From Arthrobacter sp. ZGTC412 (lineage in GTDB: Bacteria; Actinomycetota; Actinomycetes; Actinomycetales; Micrococcaceae), in the NCBI RefSeq assembly GCF_002929215.1, contig NZ_PJII01000001.1:616951-680950 (forward strand): DNA of 64,000 bases, in the 5' to 3' direction. How positions within the stretch are numbered: position 1 is the first letter of the stretch; every line of letters starts with the position of its first letter. The notes beneath the pieces are model-generated. The model was not told the DNA's origin and ran no database searches. It was given only the letters and a program-made list of their open reading frames with translations. Position numbers and translations under genes: made by a program. Positions 1 to 8,705 of this stretch are shown here, piece after piece.

Positions 1-366
1 CTCAAGCAACTGGTCGCGCTGCGAGGCCATTCCCTGCAAGCGTGCCTCTTCTGCGGCCGTCCGGAACGCTATCGCCGCGCGTCCGTGGCTGCCTTGCCTG
101 GAGCGTGCTTCTGCTTCCTCTACGAAGCAGGTGACAGCCCTCTCATGGTTTCCGGCACGGGCCGCCGCGCGGCCTTCATCCCATAGATCGGCTTCCCGGT
201 TATCAATGAGGTCGCTCTGCTCCACCACTGCATAAGGCTGTGGGGCATGAGGTTCGCCTTTCCCGAAAAGGCGCCGACCAGGATGGCGGGGTTTGTCCGC
301 AGAGGTAAATTCGGCGGCGGCTGTGTGGACGGTCCGGTCCTCGGTTCCCGTTGTAAGCTGTGTCAT
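1..366 (-). CDS. TPR-like protein, 3' end beyond the left edge
   Basis: The frame opens at an ATG at 366 and stays open for 122 codons to the window edge, so the C-terminus is missing. The first 45 residues are polar and low in complexity. From about residue 58 the alanine- and glutamate-rich helices resemble tetratricopeptide repeats (WDEGRAAARAGNHERAVTCF, then a second helix pair with AAIAFRTAAEEARLQG). TPR arrays usually serve as protein-protein scaffolds, so no enzymatic role is proposed. The ATG lies inside the TGA stop of the small upstream gene (ATGA overlap), which suggests translational coupling. The family is not recognised beyond this repeat pattern. Confidence 0.6.
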   Translation of the reverse strand, partial: MTQLTTGTEDRTVHTAAAEFTSADKPRHPGRRLFGKGEPHAPQPYAVVEQSDLIDNREADLWDEGRAAARAGNHERAVTCFVEEAEARSRQGSHGRAAIAFRTAAEEARLQGMASQRDQLLE

Positions 367-632
367 TGCAATTCCCCTGTCTCGAGCAAGATGGTGTCAT
401 TGGCCATGGGGCGTCGCTTCCGCTTCAGGGGTCCAGTCATGTCGGCGTAGGCATTCCCTATGCAGGTGGAGGCTCCACTCACCGGTCCCCTCGGAGCCGC
501 GGCCCGGCTACGAGGTCGCGAATAACAGATCAGTGAGATGGGTACGCCGCCCTTTGCACGAGGCATCGGACGGACGTTGTCGGCGACTGCAAGTGTCTCT
601 TTCGGGTGTCCGATAGTAGCGAGGGGTTTCAT
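363..632 (-). CDS. small hypothetical protein (89 aa)
   Basis: The start was chosen at the ATG preceded by a strong GGAGGAG ribosome site 8 nt upstream. A longer frame reaching 743 has no such site. The product is basic, with RPRSR and KRKRR clusters and no membrane segment, and I do not recognise a family. It ends in an ATGA overlap with the TPR-like gene, so the two are probably co-translated. Codon use is less GC3-biased than in neighbouring genes, so this could be a recently acquired gene or a leader ORF rather than a conserved protein. An internal ATG at residue 76 (MANDTILL) would also feed the overlap. Confidence 0.4.
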   Translation of the reverse strand: MKPLATIGHPKETLAVADNVRPMPRAKGGVPISLICYSRPRSRAAAPRGPVSGASTCIGNAYADMTGPLKRKRRPMANDTILLETGELQ

Positions 633-881
633 AACGAATCTCCTCCGAGTTAGCGTTCCAGGAGCCGCTGCATAGCCCGCCGGTGTGTCTAAACTACGAG
701 GCGTTTCGAGGCCGAACACGAGTACCCGGTACTTCAAAAACATTCGTAGGGATACTTGCAGAGCGCTTCCCGTGGACCGGGGTGTTTAGGTGTTCTCCCA
801 TGATGACTCGGGGGGAATTAGGTAGTTTTGCCGCTACATTAGGGGGATGGGTAGCAGCCCTAACCGAGGACGGCACCCAAC
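633..881. other. intergenic stretch, no gene seen
   Basis: Between the small gene starting at 632 and the terminator at 882 I see no frame with protein-like codon use. The promoter of the small gene must lie here. I could not pick a convincing -35/-10 pair on either strand. Confidence 0.4.
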
Positions 882-926
882 AAAAAAGGCAACACCCCGG
901 CATTGTGCCGGGATGCTGCCTTTTTG
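882..926. terminator. bidirectional rho-independent terminator
   Basis: An outer stem AAAAAGGCA/TGCCTTTTT encloses an inner stem CCCGGCA/TGCCGGG with a short TTG loop. T-runs on both strands let it end gabT transcripts from the right and anything arriving from the left. Confidence 0.85.
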
Positions 927-953
927 CGATTCAGCTGGGACTTACTCCCTGCG

Positions 954-2324
954 TTACGCGTTGGCCTTAATGGCGGCGGCCAGGACGTCCAGGCCGTCGT
1001 TGAGCAGTTCATCGGTGATGACCAGCGGCGGCAGCAGGCGGATCACGTTGCCGTAGGTGCCGCAGGTGAGGATGATGACGCCTTCCTTGAGGCAGGCGGC
1101 GGCCACAGACTTTGTCAGTTCCGGGTTCGGCTCCTTGGAGCCAGCCTGGACCAGTTCGATGGCCAGCATGGCGCCACGGCCGCGGACGTCGCCGATCACG
1201 GCAGAGCCGGCGCCGGCCAGTTCGGATTGCAGTTCATGCAGCCGGGTGGTGGCCACCGCTTCGATGTGGCGGGCGCGGCCTGCGAGGCCGTATTCCTCCA
1301 TTGAGCCGATGGATGCCAGCGCGGCCGCGCAGGCTACGGGGTTGCCGCCGTATGTGCCGCCCAGGCCGCCCGGGTGGACGGCGTCGAGCAGGTCTGCCCG
1401 GCCGGTGATGGCGGACAGCGGCATGCCGCCGGCGATCCCCTTGGCCAGGGTCATGATGTCCGGGATGACGCCTTCGTGGTTGACGGCGAACCATTCACCG
1501 GTACGGCAGAAACCGGACTGGACCTCATCGGCGATGAAGACGATGCCCTTCTCCTTGGCCCATTCGGCCAGTGCGGGGAGGAAGCCCTCGGCCGGGACGA
1601 TGAAGCCGCCTTCGCCCTGGATGGGCTCGATGATGATCGCGGCGACCTGGTCGCCGCCGATCTGCTTTTCGATCATGGTGATGGCGCGCTTGGCCGCCTC
1701 GGCACCGGTGATCTCCGGGTTTTCCTCGCGGTACGGGTAGCTCATGGGCATGCGGTAGACCTCGGGCGCGAACGGACCGAAGTTGGTCTTGTACGGCATG
1801 GCCTTGGCGGTCAGCGCCATGGTGAGGTTGGTGCGGCCGTGGTAGGCGTGGTCGAAAGCCACGACGGCGTCACGCCCGGTGGCCAGGCGGGCCACCTTGA
1901 CGGCGTTCTCAACTGCCTCGGCGCCGGAGTTGAAAAGGACTGTGCGCTTTTCGTGGTCGCCCGGGGTGAGGCGGTTCAGCTGCTCGGCCACGGCGACGTA
2001 GCCTTCGTACGGGGTGACCATGAAGCAGGTGTGGGTGAAGTGCTCCACTGCCTCCTTCACGGCGCCTACGACGGCGGGATCAGAGGCCCCGACGCTGGTC
2101 ACGGCGATGCCTGACCCCAGGTCAATGAAGGAGTTGCCGTCGACGTCGTGGATGATGCCGCCGTCGGCGTCTGCAACGTAGACGGGGACGCCGGAGGCGA
2201 CGCCCGCGGCGACCACGGCTTTGCGCCGCTCGGCCAGGGCCAGCGACTTGGGGCCCGGAAAGTCGGCCTGGATGCGCCGCTTCTGCTCCAGGCGGAAGGT
2301 GATGTCTGATGCGGTGGCAGTCAT
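954..2324 (-). CDS. gabT: 4-aminobutyrate transaminase
   Basis: Class III PLP-dependent aminotransferase of 456 aa, normal for the family. It transfers the GABA amino group to 2-oxoglutarate, giving succinate semialdehyde and glutamate in the cytosol. Visible marks are the cofactor pocket around FDHAYHGRTNLT, the DEVQSGFCRTG stretch, and the Schiff-base lysine in TLAKGIAGGMPLSA. I chose the ATG of MTATASD because GAAAGG sits 7 nt upstream. A longer frame from a GTG at 2354 lacks a site. A terminator follows at 882-926. The aldehyde dehydrogenase upstream on the same strand and the divergent PucR regulator argue for a GABA/putrescine catabolic unit. Confidence 0.93.
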   Translation of the reverse strand: MTATASDITFRLEQKRRIQADFPGPKSLALAERRKAVVAAGVASGVPVYVADADGGIIHDVDGNSFIDLGSGIAVTSVGASDPAVVGAVKEAVEHFTHTCFMVTPYEGYVAVAEQLNRLTPGDHEKRTVLFNSGAEAVENAVKVARLATGRDAVVAFDHAYHGRTNLTMALTAKAMPYKTNFGPFAPEVYRMPMSYPYREENPEITGAEAAKRAITMIEKQIGGDQVAAIIIEPIQGEGGFIVPAEGFLPALAEWAKEKGIVFIADEVQSGFCRTGEWFAVNHEGVIPDIMTLAKGIAGGMPLSAITGRADLLDAVHPGGLGGTYGGNPVACAAALASIGSMEEYGLAGRARHIEAVATTRLHELQSELAGAGSAVIGDVRGRGAMLAIELVQAGSKEPNPELTKSVAAACLKEGVIILTCGTYGNVIRLLPPLVITDELLNDGLDVLAAAIKANA

Positions 2325-2360
2325 GGGAAAGCCTTTCTTGCTTATTGGGCCCACACCGGC

Positions 2361-2450
2361 AGGGTTCCCTGGCCGAAGCGGAGCGAGGTGAGGGGGCCGG
2401 TGGGGAGGGTTCCCTGGCCGAAGCGGAGCGAGGTGAGGGGGCCAGTGGGG
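2361..2450. repeat. two tandem copies of a 45-bp unit
   Basis: Copies at 2361-2405 and 2406-2450 differ at one base. Each starts AGGGTTCCCTGGCCGAAGCG and ends with five bases TGGGG. They fill the gap between the aldehyde dehydrogenase stop and gabT. A related unit with the same AGGGTTCCCT core lies at 5586-5624. Confidence 0.9.
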
Positions 2451-2451
2451 A

Positions 2452-3882
2452 TTACGAGTCGAGTGCGGACATCACGTGCTTGATGCGCGTGTAGTCCTCA
2501 ACGCCGTACATGGAGAGGTCCTTGCCGTAGCCGGACTGCTTGAAGCCGCCATGGGGCATTTCGGCGGTGAGCAGGATATGGGTGTTGATCCAGACGGCGC
2601 CGAAGTCCAGGTCCCGGCTCAGGCGCATGGCGGTGCCGTGGTTGGTGGTCCAAACGCTGGAGGCCAGGGCGTAGTCCACATCGTTGGCCAGTTCCACGGC
2701 TTCCTCCTCCGTGCTGAACTTCTGCACGGTGATGACGGGGCCGAACGTTTCCTGCTGGACGATGTTGTCCGACTGCTTTGCGCCGGTGACGATGGTGGGC
2801 TCGAAGAAGAAGCCCTTCTCCCCCGCCCGGTGTCCGCCGGTTTCGATCCGGCAGTGCGCGGGGAGGTTCTCCACCACCGAGGTGACCTGGTTGAAGTGGT
2901 TGACGTTGTTCAGCGGGCCGAAGTAGTTGTCTTCGTCGTTCTGGGAACCGGTGTGCAGGGTCCTGGTGTGCTCCACCATGGCGGCCACTACGTCGTCATG
3001 CACGGAATCCTCCACCAGCACGCGGGTGATGGCGGTGCAGTCCTGCCCGGCGTTGAAGAAAGCGAACTCGGCGATCGCCGCGGCGCTCTTCTTGATGTCC
3101 GCGTCCTTGAAGACGATGGCCGGGGCCTTGCCGCCGAGCTCCAGGTGGGCCCGCTTGAGGCCCTTGGCAGCACCGGAGGCGACGGCGATGCCGGCGCGGA
3201 CCGAACCGGTGATGGACACCAGGCCCGGGACCTTGTGGTCCACCATCATGGCGCCGGTCTTGCCGGTGCCCAGCACCACGTTGAGCACACCTGCCGGCAG
3301 GATGTCCCCGGCGAGGCGGGCCAGGACCAGGGTGGATTCGGGCGTGGTGTCCGAGGGCTTCAGCACCACGGTGTTGCCGGCTGCGAGCGCGGGGCCGATT
3401 TTCCAGATGGCCATCAGGAACGGGTAGTTCCAGGGGGCCACCTGGGCCACTACGCCGATGGGTTCGCGGCGCACGTAGGAGGTGTGGCCTTCGAAGTATT
3501 CGCCGGCGGACTTGCCTTCAAGGATGCGCGCGGCTCCGGCAAAGAAGCGCAACTGGTCCGCGCCGGCGGCAATTTCCTCCGAGGCAATCAGCGAACGCAC
3601 CTGGCCGGTATTGCGGTGCTGCGCCTCCACCAATTCGTCGCTGTTGGCTTCGACGGCGTCTGCGAGCTTCAGCAGCATCAACTGCCGCTGCCCGGGCGTG
3701 ACGTGCTTCCAGGTCTTGAAGGCCTCCTTGGCGGAAGCCATGGCTGCATCAACGTCTTGCTGGACGGAGATGGGCGAGTGCGCCACAACGTCACCGTTGG
3801 TGGGGTTGACGATGTCCAGCATGCCGGTGCCGGCAGGCGTAACGAACGTCCCGTTGATGAAGTTCTGCAAGGTTTGGACCAC
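2452..3882 (-). CDS. gamma-aminobutyraldehyde dehydrogenase (aldehyde dehydrogenase family)
   Basis: NAD-dependent aldehyde dehydrogenase of about 476 aa. It has the oxyanion segment APWNYPFLMAIWKIGPALAAGN, the general-base ELGGKAP motif and the catalytic cysteine in FFNAGQDCTAITR. The FFNAGQDCTA context and overall pattern fit the PatD/Prr branch, which oxidises 4-aminobutanal to GABA and so would feed gabT directly. Succinate semialdehyde dehydrogenase is the alternative. I chose the GTG at 3882, which leaves 9 nt after AAGAGG; a TTG at 3891 abuts that site. It lies 127 bp upstream of gabT on the same strand, with the 45-bp repeats between. Confidence 0.85.
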   Translation of the reverse strand: MVQTLQNFINGTFVTPAGTGMLDIVNPTNGDVVAHSPISVQQDVDAAMASAKEAFKTWKHVTPGQRQLMLLKLADAVEANSDELVEAQHRNTGQVRSLIASEEIAAGADQLRFFAGAARILEGKSAGEYFEGHTSYVRREPIGVVAQVAPWNYPFLMAIWKIGPALAAGNTVVLKPSDTTPESTLVLARLAGDILPAGVLNVVLGTGKTGAMMVDHKVPGLVSITGSVRAGIAVASGAAKGLKRAHLELGGKAPAIVFKDADIKKSAAAIAEFAFFNAGQDCTAITRVLVEDSVHDDVVAAMVEHTRTLHTGSQNDEDNYFGPLNNVNHFNQVTSVVENLPAHCRIETGGHRAGEKGFFFEPTIVTGAKQSDNIVQQETFGPVITVQKFSTEEEAVELANDVDYALASSVWTTNHGTAMRLSRDLDFGAVWINTHILLTAEMPHGGFKQSGYGKDLSMYGVEDYTRIKHVMSALDS

Positions 3883-4026
3883 GGTGTGCAACCTCTTTCC
3901 TGGGGGCCATCGGCGGCAAGGCGGATGGATTTGACTGACTTGAGCCTATGCCAGCACCCCTGTGCCGTGAATAGCCACCTGCACACCCTTTCCGCTGCTT
4001 GTTAGTGCGGTTGCCTAGCGCCCCTT

Positions 4027-4032
4027 TATCCT
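4027..4032 (+). promoter_or_regulatory. -10 element TATCCT, probably giving a leaderless pucR mRNA
   Basis: TATCCT ends 6 nt before the ATG of the PucR-type gene, and no ribosome site precedes that ATG. This spacing is typical of leaderless transcripts, which are frequent in actinobacteria. No good -35 is visible (TTGTTA at 3999-4004 is 22 nt away). Confidence 0.45.
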
Positions 4033-4038
4033 TGGTTC

Positions 4039-5475
4039 ATGGCCATTTCCCTCGCTGCCCTTCTGGGTGTCAAATCCCTGAACCTGTCCAAGGCAGGGGT
4101 TGCCGAGACCACCTGGCACCAGGACATCAACTGGGTGGCAGTAACCGAGCTGGAGGACCCGCAGCGGTTCATCAACGGTGGCGAACTGATCCTCACCACC
4201 GGCCTGCGCCTGAAGTCGGCCCCGGAGCAGCGGCGGTTCGTCCGGCAGGTGCAGCGAGCCGGTGCCGTGGGCATAGGTTTCGGTGTGGGGCTTTCGCATG
4301 AGGCCGTGCCGCCTGCCCTGCTCGCTGAGGCGAACCGCTGGGGCCTGCCCGTGGTGGAGGTCCCCTACGCGACGCCGTTCATCGCCATCGGCAAGCTGGT
4401 GGCGGACGCCCAGTCAGCGGACCACTACGCCAAACTCGAGCGCCTGATCGCCGGGCACCAGGTGCTGGCGCGCGCACTGCTCACGGGAGGCGGCCTGGCA
4501 GAGCTCCTCAAACATTTGGGCGGCATGCTCCGGGCGGACATTGCCCTCACCCAGTTCACCGCCCAGCTGTACAACAGCAGCAAGGACACCCCGCAGGCGG
4601 ACACCTGGGCCTCGTACCCCATCCCCACCGGCCGGCGCGACGCCTGCACGCTGTGGGTTCGCAAGCCCTTCGAGGACTCGGGCATCATCGGCTACGCCCA
4701 GAACCTGATCAGCGTTGAACTCAACAACATGGTCAAGCAGCGCCAGTCCGAGCGTGCCCTGTGCGGGCAGGTGCTGGAGGACGTGATCCACGGGGCGCTG
4801 GAAACCAGTGAGGCCCAGCGCCGCCTGGCCGGAGTCGGCGTGAACAGCACCCGCAAGAATGTGGTCCTGCTGGCCGTCTCCGCTGCGCACCACAAAGCCC
4901 TGGTGAGCACCTCGGTGCCGCGGGAGCTGGAGGACGCGGTGGCCGCCGTCGTCGGCAAGGATTTGATGCTGGTGATGAACGATGACGGCGGCGCGGCGCC
5001 GGCACTCGCGCGGAAGCTGAGTGACCACCTGGCTGAGGCGGGCATCCACGCGACCATCGGCATCGGCGGCGCGTACACCAAGCCGAACGGCCTGCGCTGG
5101 AGCTACTTCGAGGCGCGCGACGCTGCCAGCCACGGACTCCCCGTCAACGAGCCGGAGCGGCTGAGCCTGACGTCGCTGCTGCTGGCCAGTGAGGACGTGC
5201 CGCTGGCTGACATGGCCCACGAGTCCCTGAATCCGCTCCGGACCTTCGACGCCGCCCACGGCGCAGAACTGATGACCACGCTGGAAAGCTACCTCAACAA
5301 CAACGGGTCCGTGGCCGCCGTCGCCGAGGAACTCACCCTGCACCGGAACACGGTCCGCTACCGGCTGGCGCAGATCACCGAACTGACGGGTTACGACCCC
5401 GCTGTCACCACCGACCGCGTGCAGCTGTGGCTGGCACTGGCGGTGGCCCGGCTGTCCGCGCGCCAGGGAAAGTAG
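4039..5475 (+). CDS. PucR-family transcriptional regulator
   Basis: This 478-aa protein has the three-part PucR layout. An N-terminal PucR domain (about 1-125) carries the NWVAVTELEDPQRFINGGEL segment. A degenerate GGDEF-like middle follows (about 270-390). The C-terminal PucR-type helix-turn-helix is at about 405-470 (YLNNNGSVAAVAEELTLHRN, then TVRYRLAQITELTGYDP). Such proteins regulate purine, GABA or amine catabolism in response to small ligands. Its divergent position, 156 bp from the aldehyde dehydrogenase start, suggests that it controls the gabT unit and itself. The effector cannot be read from sequence. Confidence 0.88.
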   Translation: MAISLAALLGVKSLNLSKAGVAETTWHQDINWVAVTELEDPQRFINGGELILTTGLRLKSAPEQRRFVRQVQRAGAVGIGFGVGLSHEAVPPALLAEANRWGLPVVEVPYATPFIAIGKLVADAQSADHYAKLERLIAGHQVLARALLTGGGLAELLKHLGGMLRADIALTQFTAQLYNSSKDTPQADTWASYPIPTGRRDACTLWVRKPFEDSGIIGYAQNLISVELNNMVKQRQSERALCGQVLEDVIHGALETSEAQRRLAGVGVNSTRKNVVLLAVSAAHHKALVSTSVPRELEDAVAAVVGKDLMLVMNDDGGAAPALARKLSDHLAEAGIHATIGIGGAYTKPNGLRWSYFEARDAASHGLPVNEPERLSLTSLLLASEDVPLADMAHESLNPLRTFDAAHGAELMTTLESYLNNNGSVAAVAEELTLHRNTVRYRLAQITELTGYDPAVTTDRVQLWLALAVARLSARQGK

Positions 5476-5536
5476 CCGGCACAGCAGCGGATCCTGCCCC
5501 GTTGCCCCCCCCCGGAGGGGCCCCGCCTGGGCCCAC

Positions 5537-5581
5537 GCTACCGAGGGGCCCCAATCGAGCTTGCGAGATTGGGGAGGTAGC
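5537..5581. repeat. hairpin-forming intergenic repeat
   Basis: The arms GCTACC and GGTAGC enclose CCCCAATC and GATTGGGG around GAGCTTGC. Together with the adjacent AGGGTTCCCT unit (5586-5624) it resembles the 45-bp repeats at 2361-2450. It lies between the convergent pucR and CYTH-CHAD genes and may act as a terminator, although no T-run follows. Confidence 0.6.
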
Positions 5582-5623
5582 GGGGAGGGTTCCCTTATCG
5601 AGCCTGCGAGTGCCGGGTAGGGA

Positions 5624-7192
5624 CTAGATGACCCGGGGCAACAGCTGATCGCGGGACTTCTTGCGGGCCTTGCGGTATTTGGCCTCCGCCGCGTCCATTA
5701 GTTCCGCCTGGCGTGCCCGAAGTACTGCCAGCGCCTCCGCCGTGGTCTCCGGCAGCCCGTGGCCAGCTTCGAGGGTCTGCAGCAGGTTCCGCGCAATGAC
5801 GGCGTCGTGGTAATCGCCCAGGATCTTTTGCTGCTGGTGGGCGGCCTTGGCCACTTTCCTGGCGCGTTTGCCCCGCACCAGCCCCGCCGACTCGGCAACA
5901 TGGCGAAGCCTTTTGGCGTCCTTGCGTACTTGGTGGAGGGCGTTCTCGTGGGCGATCCCGCGCCGGGCATGCGCAGCGGCCTTCTGCGAGCGCCGCAGCC
6001 GGCGGGCGGACTTCTCCACCACCTTTGTGGTAATGGTCCGGCCTGGGGCCACGGCCTGCGACAGCACCGGTGGCCGGCTGCAGAAGCCTTCGAGATCGTC
6101 CAGCAGCCGGAAATAGCGCCCCGACTGCAGCGCCTCCTGAAGCCGCCGGTAACCGGCGTCGAATGCAGCCCCGGCCTTACGCTCCACCTGCTCCCTCGCC
6201 GCGTCAGCTCCCTCGCCCGGCGGCAGCTCATCAAGGTGTGCCCGAAGATGGCCCAGCAGGACCTCGGCGTCCCGGGGTTCGCCCAGCAACAGGCCCAACC
6301 AGTGAAGTTCGTCCCGCAGGCGCCGCACCGGCACCGCCCGGTAGAGCTTCCGGTAGGCGGCCAGTACCGAGCGGATGCGCCGGACTGCGGACCTCATGTC
6401 ATGGACGCCCTCGGGTTCCTCCAGCCTGACCGCGGCATCCTCGGCGAGGAGTTGGCGCAGCTGCTCCGCCACATAGACGGTGACGACGGCGGCCGCCGGG
6501 GCCTTCTTTCCGGCCATCAGCGCCGCGGGACTTTCCTCCTTCTGTTCTCCCCTCCCTTTTGAAACTCCGCCGAGTGCCCGCGCGAGTTTGGAGGCGTGCC
6601 CGGCGGGACGGGCGCCGGCGGCGGCGAGGAGTTCCTCAGCGGGGCCGAAAAGCTCAGGTCCGCCGTCCACGAGTTCCAGTTCCCACTCCCGCCAGCGCTG
6701 CGGCTGTTCGTCCGCCGGACCATGCAGGCGTGTCGCCTCCACCTGGTCGTCGGCCAGGTCCGCCAGATGCCCGCCGTCCTCCCCGTAAAGCGCGTAGGTG
6801 GTGCGCCGTGTTTCGAGCCGGACAACCGGCGCCACTTCCGTCCCGCGCAGGTGTGCCTGCACGCGGGCAATCAGGATGTCAGGTACGACGCCGGGCTGGC
6901 CAAGCGGTGCATGCAGCTCCCGGCGCTGCTGGGGTTCCGTTCCGGATCCGGCAGGCGCTTCCGGGGGCAACTTCAGGTGCCAGCCGGCGTCGATCCCACC
7001 GGTGCGGCGGCGCAGGGTGATGCGGCGGGATGCGAGCGTGTGCCGGTCGGTATCGAAGTACACAGCTTCGAGCTCAGCGGTGTGGGGATTCCCCACACGG
7101 GCAACGCCGGGCAGTTCTGCCAGCGCGGGCACCGTGGCGTCGTCACCAACGTCGTACTTCTTCTCTATCTCGATTCCCTGGGAAGCCTTCAC
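5624..7192 (-). CDS. CYTH and CHAD domain protein
   Basis: A protein of about 522 aa. The N-terminal CYTH fold (about 1-200) opens with an ExExK-type signature (IEIEKKYDV) and has the arginine- and lysine-rich beta strands that bind triphosphate or polyphosphate. The C-terminal CHAD domain (about 230-510) is helical and rich in His, Arg and Lys (VHDMRSAVRRIRS, HQVRKDAKRLRH). CHAD domains bind polyphosphate granules, and CYTH-CHAD fusions are linked to inorganic triphosphate or polyphosphate metabolism. I chose the GTG of VKASQG at 7192 because GGAAGGA lies 5 nt upstream; the earlier ATG at 7231 has none. It is convergent with pucR. Confidence 0.9.
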   Translation of the reverse strand: MKASQGIEIEKKYDVGDDATVPALAELPGVARVGNPHTAELEAVYFDTDRHTLASRRITLRRRTGGIDAGWHLKLPPEAPAGSGTEPQQRRELHAPLGQPGVVPDILIARVQAHLRGTEVAPVVRLETRRTTYALYGEDGGHLADLADDQVEATRLHGPADEQPQRWREWELELVDGGPELFGPAEELLAAAGARPAGHASKLARALGGVSKGRGEQKEESPAALMAGKKAPAAAVVTVYVAEQLRQLLAEDAAVRLEEPEGVHDMRSAVRRIRSVLAAYRKLYRAVPVRRLRDELHWLGLLLGEPRDAEVLLGHLRAHLDELPPGEGADAAREQVERKAGAAFDAGYRRLQEALQSGRYFRLLDDLEGFCSRPPVLSQAVAPGRTITTKVVEKSARRLRRSQKAAAHARRGIAHENALHQVRKDAKRLRHVAESAGLVRGKRARKVAKAAHQQQKILGDYHDAVIARNLLQTLEAGHGLPETTAEALAVLRARQAELMDAAEAKYRKARKKSRDQLLPRVI

Positions 7193-7337
7193 AGCCGTCC
7201 TTCCGCGTTGTTCCTGCGTGCGGGCCGGCACGGTGGCGTCGGAGCCCTCGCTGGAAGTCTATTCCCGGGCGAGATGAGCCGGGAGAGCTTGGCCACAAAA
7301 CTGGAGACATCAAACGTCTAACCTTTAGCGTGGAAGG

Positions 7338-8699
7338 ATGCCAGCCACACCCCCCGCTCCTGCCGCCGCGTCTTTCACAGCCCCTGCTCCTGGGGCCGCA
7401 CCGGCACCCATGCCGTTGCCCGGGTCCGCCGCGTCCCTTGCGACGTCCGGGACCGCGCTTACCAAGCCCCGATCCGCCGTCGTATTCGGGGTGGTTGCGC
7501 TGGTGCTGATCGGGCTTAACCTGCGCGCGGGCATCACCGGGGCATCGGCGCTGCTGCACGACCTGCAGATGGTGCTGGGGTACGGGCCGCTGGTGGCCGC
7601 GTTCATCCCGTCGATCCCCACCCTGTGTTTCGCCCTGGCGGGAGCCGGCACGTCATGGCTGACAGGCAGGCTGGGGGTGGAGAAGGCGATCCTCCTGTCC
7701 CTGGCCATGCTTGCCGGCGGCCTCCTGCTGCGCGGGATCCCCGCTACCGGGATGCTGGTGGCCGGCAGTGTAGTGGGAATGTCCGGGCTGGCTGTCTGCA
7801 ACGTGGCCATGCCGTCCTTCATCCGTGAGCACTTCGCCCACCGAACCTCCCTGATGACCGGCGTCTATACGGTGACCATGACCACCGGGGCCACCGTCAC
7901 CTCCGTCGCCGTCGTACCACTGGCACAGGCCCTCGGATCCCCGTCCGCCGCCGTCGGTGCCATTGGCATTACTGCCGTGGCGGCATTCCTGGGCTTCCTG
8001 CCTGTGGCACTGCACGCCCACCGGCACAGCACGCGTTCGACGGCGGGGCACGTGTCCCCCTGGCCATTGCTGCGGACCAGGAAAGGGCTGCTGCTGACCG
8101 CTATTTTCACGCTCCAGTCCCTGCTGGCCTACGCGCTGCTGAGCTGGTTCCCTTACATGCTCACCACCATGGGGCTGGATGCCTCGGAGAGCGGGCTGAT
8201 GTTCGGACTGATGCAGCTGGTGTCCGTTCCCTCGGGCATGCTGCTCATCGCCATCGGCTCCCGCCCCAGGATGCTGCGGCCTGCGTTTTACCTGGTCAGC
8301 ACCACCATGGCGGCGGGCGTGGCCCTGCTCCTAGTCCTGCCCGTGGGCCTGGCCATCGTTCCCGCGATCCTGCTGGGCTTTGGCCTGGGCATCTTCCCGC
8401 TGGTTATGGTGATGATCAGCCGCAGCGGTTCAACCACGGCCGAAACCACAGCGCTGTCCACACTGGCCCAGTCCACGGGCTACCTGCTCGCCACCACCGG
8501 CCCGTTCGGGATGGGGCTCCTGCACAGCGCCACCGGCGGCTGGACCCTGCCCCTCGCTTTGCTGCTGGCCCTGGCGCTGGTGCAGATTGTGGTGGCGCAC
8601 CTGATCACAGGCCGCGCGATGACCCGCAGCGTCGCCGGAACTTCGGCCGGCAACCTTGCCGGTGCCTCTGGCGGCCGCACCACCGGCAACGGGAAGTAG
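7338..8699 (+). CDS. MFS transporter, CynX/NimT family
   Basis: A 453-aa protein with about 12 hydrophobic segments after a low-complexity Pro/Ala-rich N-terminus of some 50 residues. The LNLRAGITGASALL stretch in TM1 and the TGVYTVTMTTGATV segment are typical of the cyanate/2-nitroimidazole transporter branch. The substrate is unknown, since CynX relatives carry many small anions or drugs. A GntR-type regulator starts 6 bp downstream, so the two are almost certainly co-transcribed and the regulator probably senses the transported compound. The first ATG is used; an ATG at codon 26 is an alternative. Confidence 0.85.
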   Translation: MPATPPAPAAASFTAPAPGAAPAPMPLPGSAASLATSGTALTKPRSAVVFGVVALVLIGLNLRAGITGASALLHDLQMVLGYGPLVAAFIPSIPTLCFALAGAGTSWLTGRLGVEKAILLSLAMLAGGLLLRGIPATGMLVAGSVVGMSGLAVCNVAMPSFIREHFAHRTSLMTGVYTVTMTTGATVTSVAVVPLAQALGSPSAAVGAIGITAVAAFLGFLPVALHAHRHSTRSTAGHVSPWPLLRTRKGLLLTAIFTLQSLLAYALLSWFPYMLTTMGLDASESGLMFGLMQLVSVPSGMLLIAIGSRPRMLRPAFYLVSTTMAAGVALLLVLPVGLAIVPAILLGFGLGIFPLVMVMISRSGSTTAETTALSTLAQSTGYLLATTGPFGMGLLHSATGGWTLPLALLLALALVQIVVAHLITGRAMTRSVAGTSAGNLAGASGGRTTGNGK

Positions 8700-8705
8700 G
8701 ACGCC

